Source of the DNA: Phymatolithon calcareum
Lineage: Eukaryota; Rhodophyta; Florideophyceae; Hapalidiales
DNA: 64,000 bases
NCBI GenBank assembly: GCA_977006965.1
Contig: OZ345353.1
Location: 372,001-436,000, forward strand
Direction: 5' to 3'
Both the position numbers and the translations under genes were made by a program. Shown here piece after piece: positions 21,747 to 32,129 of the stretch (within the stretch, counting starts at the first letter, position 1; the number at the start of each line of letters is the position of its first letter). The notes beneath the pieces were generated by a model that did no database searches, had not been told where the DNA came from, and saw nothing but the letters and a program-made list of their open reading frames with translations.

Positions 21747-22790
21747 ATGCCTCGAGAAAAAGACCCGCGCCGTGTGGTCGGTGCGGCCTTAAACACCAAA
21801 GAAACATCAGTGAAAAGTCCCGCAGAGTGCTGCCGTCTAAACGGAGCATTTTCCAAGTCAAAAAATGTGAACGGCACGGTTCAAGAAGTGCAAGTTGATG
21901 AAATCAAGGGTCACTCGAGCACGTCACTTCGCATGAAATGGGTTCTTGTTCAGAAACCAATCGAGAAGACAAAGATTAAAACTATTAAGATTGTTAACAT
22001 CAAGGCAGGGAAGGCTGACAAAGGCGCTTGTTCCTCTCTAATGCTTGTATCGAGTCCCACCAGGCAAAATTCTGTACCTCGAATGCTGGCTTACAGTACT
22101 CGAGGTCGAACATCTTCTTCGCCAAACGCCGAGTTTCCCGTTCAGCATCAAGCACACTCTCGACTGAAGGCAACACAAACCTACTATACAATCAACAGGA
22201 GCTCTGAACGCCCTATTGCGGGTTCCCTCGCCTACACCCTGCATGTTTCTTGGGACCAATAATTGCAAGAGGAGCTTGATGTCATTGCGCCAGACCGTGA
22301 GCAGAGTATATTTGCTCATGGAGTGGCATGGTTCGAGCGCCAAGTTCTATGTCCAGTTGGAGGAAGGATTCCGCGACAGTTTTGGAAAGTTCGCACTATA
22401 AATAGAGATGTTATATTCGAGAACGGTGGCATCGGGTTCCACGCATCGTAGGATTCCTTCATGATGATGTTTCGCCGAGTCCAGCTGCGAACAATTGTTG
22501 CATGGATATCGGCTAAGTTGAAACAAATGGGAAGAATGGAGGCTAAGATTTTCGGAATACTCGTCCTCATGAGTTCGGCGCAAAGAGATTTTTCGAAGTT
22601 TTCTATGGGGAACAAGTATATCTTCACTCCTTCATTTTCAAACTGCGAGATGACCAGAGCCAGGTTCCCCGAGTACCTCCGGCGCGTCACATTCACCGTG
22701 CAATCAAGTGAACATGGCACTATGCCTTCCGTACAGTACCAGTCAGCGCTCGTTCAGGATTTTATCGATGCTAAAATGAGTTTTTTGTGA
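21747..22790 (+). pseudogene. piggyBac transposase remnant of P2
   Basis: The conserved N-terminal domain is intact from MPREKDPRRVVG to KIVNIKAGKADKG. After a TAA at 22260-22262 the frame resumes with EELDVIAPDREQ and GGRIPRQFWKVRTINRD, equivalent to the region at the frameshift of P1. Further fragments include MARMEAKIFG-like and FSNCEMTRARFPEYLRR sequence and VQYQSALVQDFIDA. The catalytic Asp motifs are not recoverable as a continuous frame. P2 is useful as the reference that locates the P1 frameshift. Confidence 0.8.
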
Positions 22791-22810
22791 TCATTAAAAT
22801 GATCACAAAA
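22783..22810. repeat. Perfect 13-bp hairpin (TTTTGTGATCATT arms)
   Basis: Arms at 22783-22795 and 22798-22810 with a 2-nt loop, inside the decayed P2 transposase where P1 has coding sequence. Confidence 0.8.
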
Positions 22811-23080
22811 TACCCAATGTGTGTCTGTTATACCTGGTTTTGCTTTGCCAAGTTCATATCTCTTGGTATAGAAACGGAGGCCATTGGATTGAAAATCACC
22901 TCCTTCAGGACATCGCCATCTACCGTAAAACGGAGAAAGCTTGCGAGTTACAGAATTCAGACTAAGGAAAAAGTGAGATTATGCTGTATCTTAATCTGGG
23001 CACCACGACAGAGGGCGAGAAGCAAAACGCTTTGGAAGGTGAAACTGCCCATAGTACAATTGTACTGCATCGTCTTGTGA

Positions 23081-23736
23081 CAGAGCATTGGAATTATTTA
23101 TTTATTTTTATTCTTTTCTCGCGCAGTGTCGAGAATAAATATCAAGACTGTTGAGCGCAGAAGGAATAAATTATTGTATTTAAGTTCAGTGAGGAATAAA
23201 TAACTGGTTATTCCCAATTATTGGATCCATCTAGCTGCTTTCTGTCACGATAGCATTGACGTCTGCGTTCCACATTTGCAAGTCCACACAGCGGAGTTGG
23301 GATCCGACTGTGTGAAAAACTCATCGCGAACATGCTTACCGAAAACTCGCGGCATCTTGGGTGCTACCAAACGGTGCTCGCCTGGTACGCAGTTCCCGTT
23401 GTACTGTGTTGATTGCCATGGTTTTCATAATCCTAAATGAGGAGTCCGCAGCCGACACGTCATGTGCTATCGATGACAAACATGTCACTTTACTGTTCAA
23501 GAATACCATCGGGCCCAAATAAACAATATAATCGTCGGGCCAAAATGCTGTCATTCTCCCCCAGAAACGTAGACTTAGTCGAGCGTTCTCGAGTAAATAA
23601 TGCTTTCAAATAAATAAAATAATTGTCGTAACCACGAAGATCTCAATAAATACAATAAATATGCGCGACTCAGGAATAAATTATTGGAACAATAATTTAA
23701 ATAATTACAATAGCAATTATTTTTTCCAATGCTTTG
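23081..23736 (-). mobile_element. 656-bp hAT-like element, copy A
   Basis: The left end CAGAGCATTGGAA and the right end (reverse complement CAAAGCATTGGAA) form imperfect terminal repeats. GTCTTGTGA occurs immediately outside both ends (23072-23080 and 23737-23745). It has the same length as copy B at 38551-39206 and lies in the opposite orientation. Both carry an identical 72-residue ORF (here 23336-23554, minus), starting MTAFWPDDYIVYLGP. Hosts differ (piggyBac P2 here, LINE-B there), so two independent insertions occurred. The ORF is not a transposase; mobility would have to be supplied in trans. Confidence 0.9.
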
Positions 23737-24244
23737 GTCTTGTGACCCTATACTCTTGTACAAGGCGCCTTGTCCTCCGGGATTCACTCTGCCTCGCGCA
23801 ATAATCATCGATGTTCAGTACTCCAAAATGTATATTTGCTCCAAGGGCGGTGTTGAAACCCACGTAACTCCTCCGAAAAGCGAAAAGTAAGGCACAGGTG
23901 GCATGATGACTACTCTGGCTGTTCAAAGCAACTGCAGAGTCTGACAAGTCAAGGAATTAACCCTCGTGTTCTCATCATGTAGTAGACTTTCTGGCGCCAG
24001 AATCAACATATGTGGCACTTCAGCATGTAGAAACTGTTTTGCTAAGCATGCCTAACACATCCATGAGCTTGATGCCTTTGATGAGCCCATTAATGAGTAG
24101 CTTTCGTGGGCAAAAATAATTGATTCTCATTCTCTCAATTGACGGAAAGTGCCCCTCAATTGAGGGAAAGTTCCCGCCACATAGACACTAGGAGGGAGAA
24201 TAAATCTGAATTATTCGAAAAAAATACGACCCGTCAATCTACTT

Positions 24245-25446
24245 TTACATGAGCCTGTTAATGTCTTCAATTCCCCATAACTCGTAATTCAGATTCAAGA
24301 ACATTTGCTGTTCGGAATTAGAGGGCAGCAGACGCTTTCGACGATCTGAGAGCGCATGTCCAGCTTTGGAAAAGAGTCGTTCACATATATGTGAGCTGGG
24401 CAGAATGAAACGGGTATCAATATAGGTTGAATCGCTGTTACCCCCTGTTCGAAGTCGCTTCAATGCACGAGCCGCAAATGACTCAGGCTCTGGCTCCTTG
24501 GTCGACTAAGCAGCTGCCTGTGCACGTTTCAAACCTTGACCGGCTAGCTTTTCGTCTTCGCTCATCAAGAATGCCTTGCGGGCTTGTATTTTGACTGTTG
24601 CTGACTCAAACATAGGGTGCTCTATGATATCAGCACTTGATGCCAATCGATTGTGGGTCTCCAGGTACCGATCGATAGTTTCATCAAATAAAGCTCGGAC
24701 TTGGTACAAACTTATGTTTTCATTCTGCAGGGCTATTGTTACTCAATCAAAATTCGCCAATTTAGCGGACAGCCCTTCAACTTTCTTATGCTCAACAGGA
24801 TTCAATAAAAGGTTTTCAAACCCCGCTATCTCCATGTCAGCAAAGTGTGGGTGCAGTTTGGTATACCTCTTCAGCATCACATAGGTGCAGGACCATCTGG
24901 TCTCATTGCAACCCGAAGCACGCAAATGAGTCAATTTTCTCAGCTTGGTAGCAGCGATAGGTGACCGCAGCTTTTTCATTATAAAACTGACTTTGTTGAT
25001 GAGCGTTTTATACGGCTGCATAAAGTCCTTTACAGCCAGATTGAAGCGATGACTTGCACAACTGAAGAACTTACAATCCGTTTTCTTTGCAATAGATAGA
25101 TTAGCGTTACAATTATCGCCGATCAGTGTGACGATGTTTGACATCTCCTTTCGAAAACGCCAAGTACGAACTCTATAAACTCAATGTGATTATCTGCATG
25201 TTGAGTCTCATTGTTTTGGAACGAAGAAAACGCAAAAAGCGTGGGAAAACAGCAAAGAGTGCAACATAGTGATCCATACCTGTTGACCAGCCATCAAAGG
25301 CAATTGCGAACTTCTCAGGAAGTATGAGAGTTATTCGTTTTTCAATATGAAGAGTGAGCAGTCCCATGTACTTGGTTAAGCTCTTCGGAGAGATAGAGTC
25401 ATTGTGAAGAGTCCCGCCAAAGTTGGTACCAGAATGGTACAGAATA
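24245..25446 (-). pseudogene. hAT transposase relic
   Basis: The minus strand reads from a probable 3' splice site (TTTTTCAG at about 25447). It gives SGTNFGGTLHND, then LPEKFAIAFDGWSTGMDHYV, then after a frame change LIGDNCNANLSIAK and CASHRFNLAVKDF. These are the RNase H-like core motifs of hAT transposases. The same frame continues past a TGA (about 24743) and a TAG (about 24506) to the dimerisation end, ICERLFSKAGHALSDRRKRL (24245-24463). One frameshift and two nonsense codons make it a pseudogene. The N-terminal BED finger is not visible. Confidence 0.85.
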
Positions 25447-26827
25447 CTGAAAAATAATTCAAATTACTGGCAAAAATAACTCAGGTTTGCAGCTTGGACG
25501 AATAAATAATCCCGTCAAAAAGCCAGGAAAAATAAATCGAGAATTCTGAGTAAAAGAATATCCCAGAATACAATTTTATTTTCTCTATCTATGGAGTTTG
25601 ACAAAGACGTTTGCCCCCACGTGGGCAACAGATGTACCGGAACTTCGGGGAGTGTCACATGAATTTCTATGGTGTGAGGACTATGGCTTCAATTTAAAGA
25701 CAGCCATAATTTGTCTTTTCCCCTAATGTGGCTAGCAACGTTTCGAGGGCCTGTTTCTTCCAGTCTATCCTATCGCCGGCAACATTTCAGGCTGCTTTCA
25801 GGTCTAGATCAGATCCGACACCCCTGATTGATCCTGTCGCGGGCATGACGAATCGTGGAAGCACCCTGCTGCCCAGGTGCTCGTCCTTTCTACCAATGTG
25901 TCCAACTCAGTTCCATACGCCACTCGCGCGTTATATCCCGCCTATAATGGGGTGTTAGCCTTCTCAACGAATGGCCTTCCGAACAGGTTAGATAAAATTC
26001 CAGAACCTGCTGAGATACATTTTTACTTTCAGTCCATCAACGGAATGACATTACGTATCAACCAGCTTGGCAGAAAATATATCTCGCGAAGGTAAAGACA
26101 GGGAGTCTAATTTAGAGCAAATTCGTATAATTCACGAACTTACGATTCTCAAAGACCTTACACGAAATCCATGAGTCCAAATTTAATAAATGGACGCCAG
26201 GTAAGCGTAGCTCGTAGTGCATGCGGCATAAAGAGGAGCGAGATCTGCTTAAATGAAATCAATCACCAAATAAGGATGTCTCTTTCTCGTAACCCATTGC
26301 TATCGATTTCGTGTTGTGCTTACATCAATTTTGAAGTATTGATACCGAAGATGGTTCGGTTGTTAGCTCCTTGCCATGTCAATCAGCGAAAAGCGAGCAT
26401 GGGTCCTGGAAACGGAAACAGGCAATTGCGGGTCCCCGCCATTCGCTTAGAGTAGTGCAATTCAGCTTGCATTTCCAGTACTCCATCACGCCACGTACAA
26501 TATGCAGGTGGAACTGTTACCAGAATAAGCCAGTGCAACACTCCTCGACTGAGTCGAAACACAGCCCTTAAAAGCAAGGGCATTCGCCTCCAATTGCTAT
26601 CGCTAGCACCACGAGTCAACTCACTTTCGGTCGCCCTCCACTACCTCTTCGTTCGCCGCGCAGAGTTTCACGGCAGCTCGCAAGAGAACGCGACAAACGC
26701 TTAAGGAGTGTCTCTATTTTTCCCATCGAACGAAATCGCTGTGAGCTTCCTATGCACTCTCACCAGGTGGCAAAACACACCGTTGTGACATCTAAATCCA
26801 TGCCGACGAGGCTCGCGCATATCGCCC
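25447..26827. other. No gene; decayed LINE tail at about 25708-25900
   Basis: The segment starting TTTTCCCCTAATGTGGCTAGC resembles 34425-34560, which encodes a recognisable LINE C-terminus on the minus strand. Here it is broken by stops. The remainder, to 26827, shows only short ORFs. Confidence 0.5.
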
Positions 26828-28225
26828 ATGTCAATGTCAGCAGAGAGTGAGGAGCCAATTTTCTCCAAGCGAATCCGGATATCGACAGCACAAGGCATAC
26901 GCAATGGTCCACCAGACTTTGTAGGAACGTCTAAGACGGATGACAGAGAGTATGCTCAAGGTACCATAGATGTGGCTGCCACCATCCGAGATGGTCGTAA
27001 CTCGCCTCCGTCCAAGAAAATCCGCACCTTCCGCTCCACTGTCACGCCTGCTAGGGTGGAATCAGTCCCGCTTGATGTCCCTGCGCCAATAGCGTCGCGA
27101 TCATCGGCACATTCATATGGGCGCGATGACACCGCGTCGCATTATCTACAGAAGATTCTTGAAGAAGTGGGAGAGAACAGTGCGGAAAAGCACTTGGACC
27201 GACACGAGAAAGCTTTTTTACGGTGCAGGTCCGAGACTGGCCGAATAGACTCGGAGGTGAACGAAATTCGACGTCGAATGAAAGCCGTGGACAAGATGAA
27301 GAACCAGCTTCAAGGGGAGCTCGGGAGTAAAATTGTCGAGAAGCGCCGATTCGTAGAAATGGAAGTATGTCTGGTAGAAAAACTGCATGAAGAAGCTATG
27401 AATCGTCGTCTCGAAGCTGAGGGTATTGAAATGACTGTACTTCGTGCGGAATTTCGAGGTGAGGAAGACCAAATGGCCGGTAGCAGTCGAGGCCGTCGAG
27501 GCAGTGAAGTGCAGCTGCCGTCATCACTAGTACCAGACGTCACTGCGAAAAAGCGTGAGGTTAAAGATATAGAGGAGCGCGAATTTTCAAGGCGGAATCT
27601 GGTTAAAGATCGACGCCGTCCGCAAATGGTACTGGAGGCCTCTGGAAAAGCTGAAAAGAAACTTGGACACAAGGAAAAGGACAAGCGTTGTGCTGAAAAG
27701 CCCAAAGAAAAACACGGGAAGGCCCATTTTGACAGAACTCACCCTTCAGTTGGAAAGGTGCGTAGTGTGGACAGGCGCCAGAGTGCCAAAAAGAACGAAT
27801 TGCTGGACGAACAACTTATAGAACAGGTGGCACGACACAGGAAGGAACTGCACTGTTTACATTTTGAGAAATCGAAGAAGCAAGCCATGGTCGACGCAGA
27901 GAAGAGACGACTAGAGGACCAGAAAGCCAAACGCGAGCATGAGGCGCGGTGGAAATCACACGAGGCACACAAAAGAATGCATGAAAAGCAATTTCGAAAG
28001 CCGATAGATGCGGTGGGGGCCAGGAACTGGAAAATCAACGAAGGAAATCGCCACCATCAGGCGCAACAAGCGAAAGTGAGGAACGAAAAGAAAGAAATCA
28101 AGGGATTTAGGGAAGGTTTCTCTCAACGTTCCGTAGCCAATGATCGCCAGCTATCAGATGATCGAATTGAAGAGATGGCTAGCGTTGCCAGCCAGATATA
28201 CAGGAGCCGTAAAAACAAGAAATGA
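26828..28225 (+). CDS. Highly charged coiled-coil protein, function unknown
   Basis: An uninterrupted frame of 465 codons starts at the ATG at 26828 and ends at TGA 28223-28225, with no intron signals needed. Residues 1-90 are polar and Ser/Pro-containing, with a basic patch (PPSKKIRTFRS). Residues 100-220 are heptad-like, rich in Glu, Lys and Arg (ETGRIDSEVNEIRRRMKAV), and look like coiled coil. Residues 240-400 are very rich in Lys, Arg, Glu and His (KKLGHKEKDKRCAEKPKEKH; EKSKKQAMVDAEKRRLEDQK). The end is SRKNKK. No catalytic or DNA-binding domain is recognised. It lies alone in transposon-rich DNA. It could be a host structural or nuclear protein, or the accessory ORF of an unrecognised element. 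Its open length argues that it is real. Confidence 0.7.
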   Translation: MSMSAESEEPIFSKRIRISTAQGIRNGPPDFVGTSKTDDREYAQGTIDVAATIRDGRNSPPSKKIRTFRSTVTPARVESVPLDVPAPIASRSSAHSYGRDDTASHYLQKILEEVGENSAEKHLDRHEKAFLRCRSETGRIDSEVNEIRRRMKAVDKMKNQLQGELGSKIVEKRRFVEMEVCLVEKLHEEAMNRRLEAEGIEMTVLRAEFRGEEDQMAGSSRGRRGSEVQLPSSLVPDVTAKKREVKDIEEREFSRRNLVKDRRRPQMVLEASGKAEKKLGHKEKDKRCAEKPKEKHGKAHFDRTHPSVGKVRSVDRRQSAKKNELLDEQLIEQVARHRKELHCLHFEKSKKQAMVDAEKRRLEDQKAKREHEARWKSHEAHKRMHEKQFRKPIDAVGARNWKINEGNRHHQAQQAKVRNEKKEIKGFREGFSQRSVANDRQLSDDRIEEMASVASQIYRSRKNKK

Positions 28226-29123
28226 AGTCCCGTTTTGATATTCTATGTGTCTGTGAGTACATTAGCTTCCCCTCTCTGGTTGTAGTTCCTATTTTGTATG
28301 TTGTGCCTCCAAAAGGGTGCAGCGAGGATGGGGAGCAGCCCGCTGTAGTCGTGCGATCAGAGCACCCTTAATGTAGAGTGTAAAAACTACAACAAAAAAT
28401 CCAGTGTTGTTGGGCGCATCATTAGGTGCAGCACGCCGTGGCTTAAGTTCCGAGCACGGGGAGCATTCTTCCTACGTGGATCAGATGTATGAGGACAACG
28501 CACTCACGGCAACTGCTCCCTGTGATTTGAATTTCTTCTTTCTGTCCTATGGTCCAAATGATAGCCCATATTGGGCACTACAATTTAAACCGACGAGAGC
28601 ATGTTTCTCCCGTAATCAACGTTTTTGAACTTCCCACCACTGAAGCTTTTCGTCTACCCAAACAAGTTCTCGGTTGCACTAGGCTACAGTTTCACATTAG
28701 CACTTATACGCTCTAAATCTCTTGGCCTGAAGAAGTCAAGAAAGTACACACTTGTTCACTTCACTCAACCTTGGACCCTTGGTCTTACCCACCAAAGACG
28801 AATACTAGGTACATGGAGACCGGTTTACATTGCTGCATGTGCATATGAACTCACGACATTGTTAGAATGGAAATGTACGACGGGTGTGGACGAGTTAAGT
28901 CCATATGGGCTCTTGGAATACTTCGTGATGAAGGGACCTTTTGAAGTTGGAGGGCATTTAAAAACTCCCTCACCACCAGGGCTTGCCGCAGTAGTATTTT
29001 TATTGAGTAGTGAGGACAGAGCAGTAGTAATCCCAATAAAAGTGACAGTGACTTCATTGCAATAAGGATTGCAATAGAAGATGACCAGCACTATGAACTC
29101 AATATCAAAATTCTTTTTCACAT
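28226..29123. other. No gene recognised
   Basis: The frame at 28625-29065 lacks an ATG at its start and overlaps the hAT relic boundary. I see no domain in it. Confidence 0.45.
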
Positions 29124-29974
29124 TTAGGATAGATCGTTATACTCCATATCCTCTTGCAGAAGCTTTTTCAGTCGGTCGATTCTTCTATTAGACATGGCAA
29201 CGGATACTGAGGACTGGTTCCAATTCGTCCTCTTGACCTTCAAGAACATTAACGCCCCAAACAACAGAGACGTCATCGACGCCCTGTTCTTCGATAGTAC
29301 AAACTTTATGATACACCATAGTCGTTCTACGGCAGTAGAACTAAGGATAAAGTCATAATTGGTATAAGGCTGCACAGGCGCTTCGCGTTTGCGCTTCTTC
29401 ATCTTAATGATTTCCGCATAGAAAGGGTAGCCACATTCAAAGAGGCGTTGCTCGTGTCGGTCGTATTTGCGTTACTCGAGCGCAACTAAGAAGAAGCAGC
29501 ACGCTGGGCGTCAGTCATAGTGTGATAATGATGATGATGATTGTTTTATTCCACTAAGAGGACTTGCTGAGGTCGGAGGCGTTTGTTATGGCCGATTCGA
29601 TATCTTGTCCGCTTCATTGCGTTGAATCTTCACCACACCTGACTCAAGCACAGAATCAGGACAATCGTCGAGTCAATTGCAACGTAGCCCGTTCCGAGCT
29701 TACACCAGTAAAACGGCGACGATGGTTTGTTCTTGTTCATGTCCACAGCTTCAATGAGTTCATCATGCGCCAAGCGGCAGTCAAACAAAGATGCATTGTG
29801 CTTCTGCAGTTCCACGGTGACCGCATTAACTTCTTTGAGCTGACTTATGTACTGGGCCGCACGATTCTTGAAAACCACCCTGCGGTCAATTGTTACGTCC
29901 GCACCTTCCGCATCTCCAACTTTATATTTTGCAAAAGCGCATCATCATATGATACTTGCCCGACCATCTTTTAG
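29124..29974 (-). pseudogene. hAT transposase C-terminal relic
   Basis: The minus strand at 29124-29402 encodes STAVERLWCIIKFVLSKNRA followed by SLLFGALMFLKVKRTNW, the hATC dimerisation end. Upstream on the same strand (29630-29878), YISQLKEVNAVTVELQKHN and SLFDCRLAHDELIEAV resemble the helical domain before it. The pieces are out of frame with each other. Short AT-rich repeats containing TTGCAATA surround it (about 29060, 30110, 30170, 31760). Element ends were not established. The family is similar to the remnant at 8811-9330. Confidence 0.7.
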
Positions 29975-32116
29975 GGTTGTGCAGTATAGGGTTAAGTGAT
30001 GTAAGATTGCGCAACATCGCTCGATTGGTAAGACGAGAACGGCAGCGCGACATGGTTTGATGAACCGAATCGAGCGTCTTCGACAATACCGCGAATATGA
30101 GTTAATCTATTTGCAATACGTATTGCAATAATGACAAGCTCTTACAATAGCGCTCCAGTAGCAATATACTGCAATATATTAGATGCCAGCTCTGCTCACC
30201 ACTTGTCGTAATCAAATTTCTGAACAATGAGAAGCTGTTTTCAAACGGTTTCAGACGCTTACCTTTTGCGTGAGCGATCTTTGCGCAATAAAGAAAGAAA
30301 AACGCGATCAGGGGATATGCGATTCAGCCGCTACGCTCTTTGCAGCACCGCTAATCTACTCAATTCCGTGTAGCCCGGGTTATCGTTGTAGCCCTAGCTG
30401 CAAAAACCCTCTCCCGAGTAGAGAAGGGACTTCCGTAGGTCATGGATGAATGGATGTGAGTTTATTTGAAGCTCTTGTTGTCTATTTAGCATCCTAGAGG
30501 CTCAGCATGGCGCTAAGTCGCGTTGCCTAGATTTCTACTTTGTGCTCTTGGGGCAGATCTCCTGGGCTGTGTAGACCGCGGATTCTTCTTGCTCTGACAG
30601 GGATTGTTTAGACATTAGGATTGACAACTCTTTTAGCTCCAGATCGAGTCTGCGAGCTTCTGATCTCTTCTTGTGTTGATGGGGGTATGGAAAGCGAAGT
30701 AATAGCGAGTGGGTGCACAAGAGCCTGTGTTTCACTTTCTTGCGACGGAGGAAGCGTGGGAGTTCGATCCGTATGGGATATGGAGGGCGCCTGCCTTCAC
30801 TGCCAAGCGATTGTGTCGGCAGGAAGCGTTTCTACTCTTCCCTTGCCACCGTAGGTGATTTCGGATCTGGATGTCTCTGAAAATCTGAGGAAATTTGGAA
30901 CACGCGTTGGCCACGGAATGACCATCATCCTTTTGAAGCAGAACATATCGGTGGATGATGAGATTGCGTTCATCTACTTGGAGCGTCGCTCCAAGGGATC
31001 GAAAAGGTGGCTGCGCACGCTGTCCATGTTAAGTGTACAAAGACAAGATAAGTAGTGACACTGTTTTTCCGTGTCCACGACAAGGAATAGAATTTCACCC
31101 CGGAGTGGCGCTTGGTACTGCGCCCAACATCATGTAATGATTAAGATCCATTAACTCTTGCGTGGACTCCTTTTGGTCGGTAGATTACTTCGCCGGAAAA
31201 GCAATATAGGCCGGAGGTTGGCTTCGTACAAATAAAAGAATCAAGCAATGTTAGTACATCCCAATGTAAAGTAAGAATCTGATCAGCCTTCCGCTCATTT
31301 TCGGAATGGATCCCCTTGCTCTACAGCTAAACTGGTGAATTGTTAGACTTTCATGCGACATTAGACACGTCAATGCGTCGTGCCTGTCGCACAACTGTAA
31401 GATGTAAGTCAGGACAAAGAGAGTTTACTACCTTTGGCGTACTCAGTGACACAAGACACACCTACGCGGCCACCAAGTTCCAGTTCGTACTTGCTTCTTG
31501 AACCAAACTCTCGCGACTTTTTAGTGCCGCACTAGCACTCCACCTCGACTCAGAAGCGATTGTCGAGCAGGAGACCCTCTGAAACAATGCTGCTGCACCA
31601 AAGGAACTGCTCCAATCCCGCTCCAACCCCGGTGGTCGATTGGAGCACATAGTTACTGTGTCGTTGCATATATTTGGAACGTGCCAATTGGCACTATAAA
31701 ATAGTGTTTTCCGTTCTGTAACCGCAGTTACAGCCAGGGGTACCACGCAATATAATTGTACTGCAATATGTTGCAATATGAAATACCATTAGTTTATCGC
31801 AGATCCGTCTCGTATTGCACTACGTACTGCTGTTCGGACAGGTATTTCAATCGTTTTTGAGAGCGGTACCGCACAAGATAAGGGCTGGCATTTCCCCTGA
31901 TAAACGTGGTGCATTGCGTTCACTCCAGGACCGGCTGATTAGAATGTATCACACAGTCACTGGTTGGTCGAGGATTTCAGGAGCCATACTGGCTCGGGAA
32001 GGCTGTCAGACGGTTAAGGCGACAGAAAGTGTATTACAATCCATATTACTCAGTGATGTCGTATTGCAGCCCATATTGCATCGAGCGTTCGACAAAAGTA
32101 CGTATTGCGTTTTGCT
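29975..32116. other. No gene; probable hAT and LINE debris
   Basis: The segment 30220-30300 (TGTTTTCAAACGGTTTCAGACG, then TTTTGCGTGAGCGATC) matches 19690-19760 and 18480-18520 in reverse, so it is a dispersed repeat. Other ORFs here (30855-31055, 31462-31776) have no recognisable motifs. Confidence 0.5.
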
Positions 32117-32129
32117 CCTTTTCTTCCAA

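Larger units (their letters stand above)
21541..24191 (+). mobile_element. piggyBac copy P2, carrying a nested 656-bp element
   Basis: The 5' terminus begins TCTATGTGACGAACACCC at 21541, lacking the outermost few bases, with a CCCTTAATTGAGGG palindrome inside. The 3' terminus ends ...CACTAG at 24191, with two palindrome copies (about 24131 and 24153). The transposase N-terminus is at 21747-22262 (MPREKDPRRVVGAALNTKET). Broken core fragments follow at 22263-22451, 22461-22790 and 22787-23080. The part after the nested insertion (23746 onward) is the C-terminal end, corresponding to 20571-20700 of P3. Excluding the insertion and its duplication it is about 2.0 kb, so the middle is deleted. Confidence 0.83.

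Noticed and set aside
28625-29065. Open frame of 146 codons
   Set aside because: It has no ATG start and no domain, and it is followed by transposon debris.
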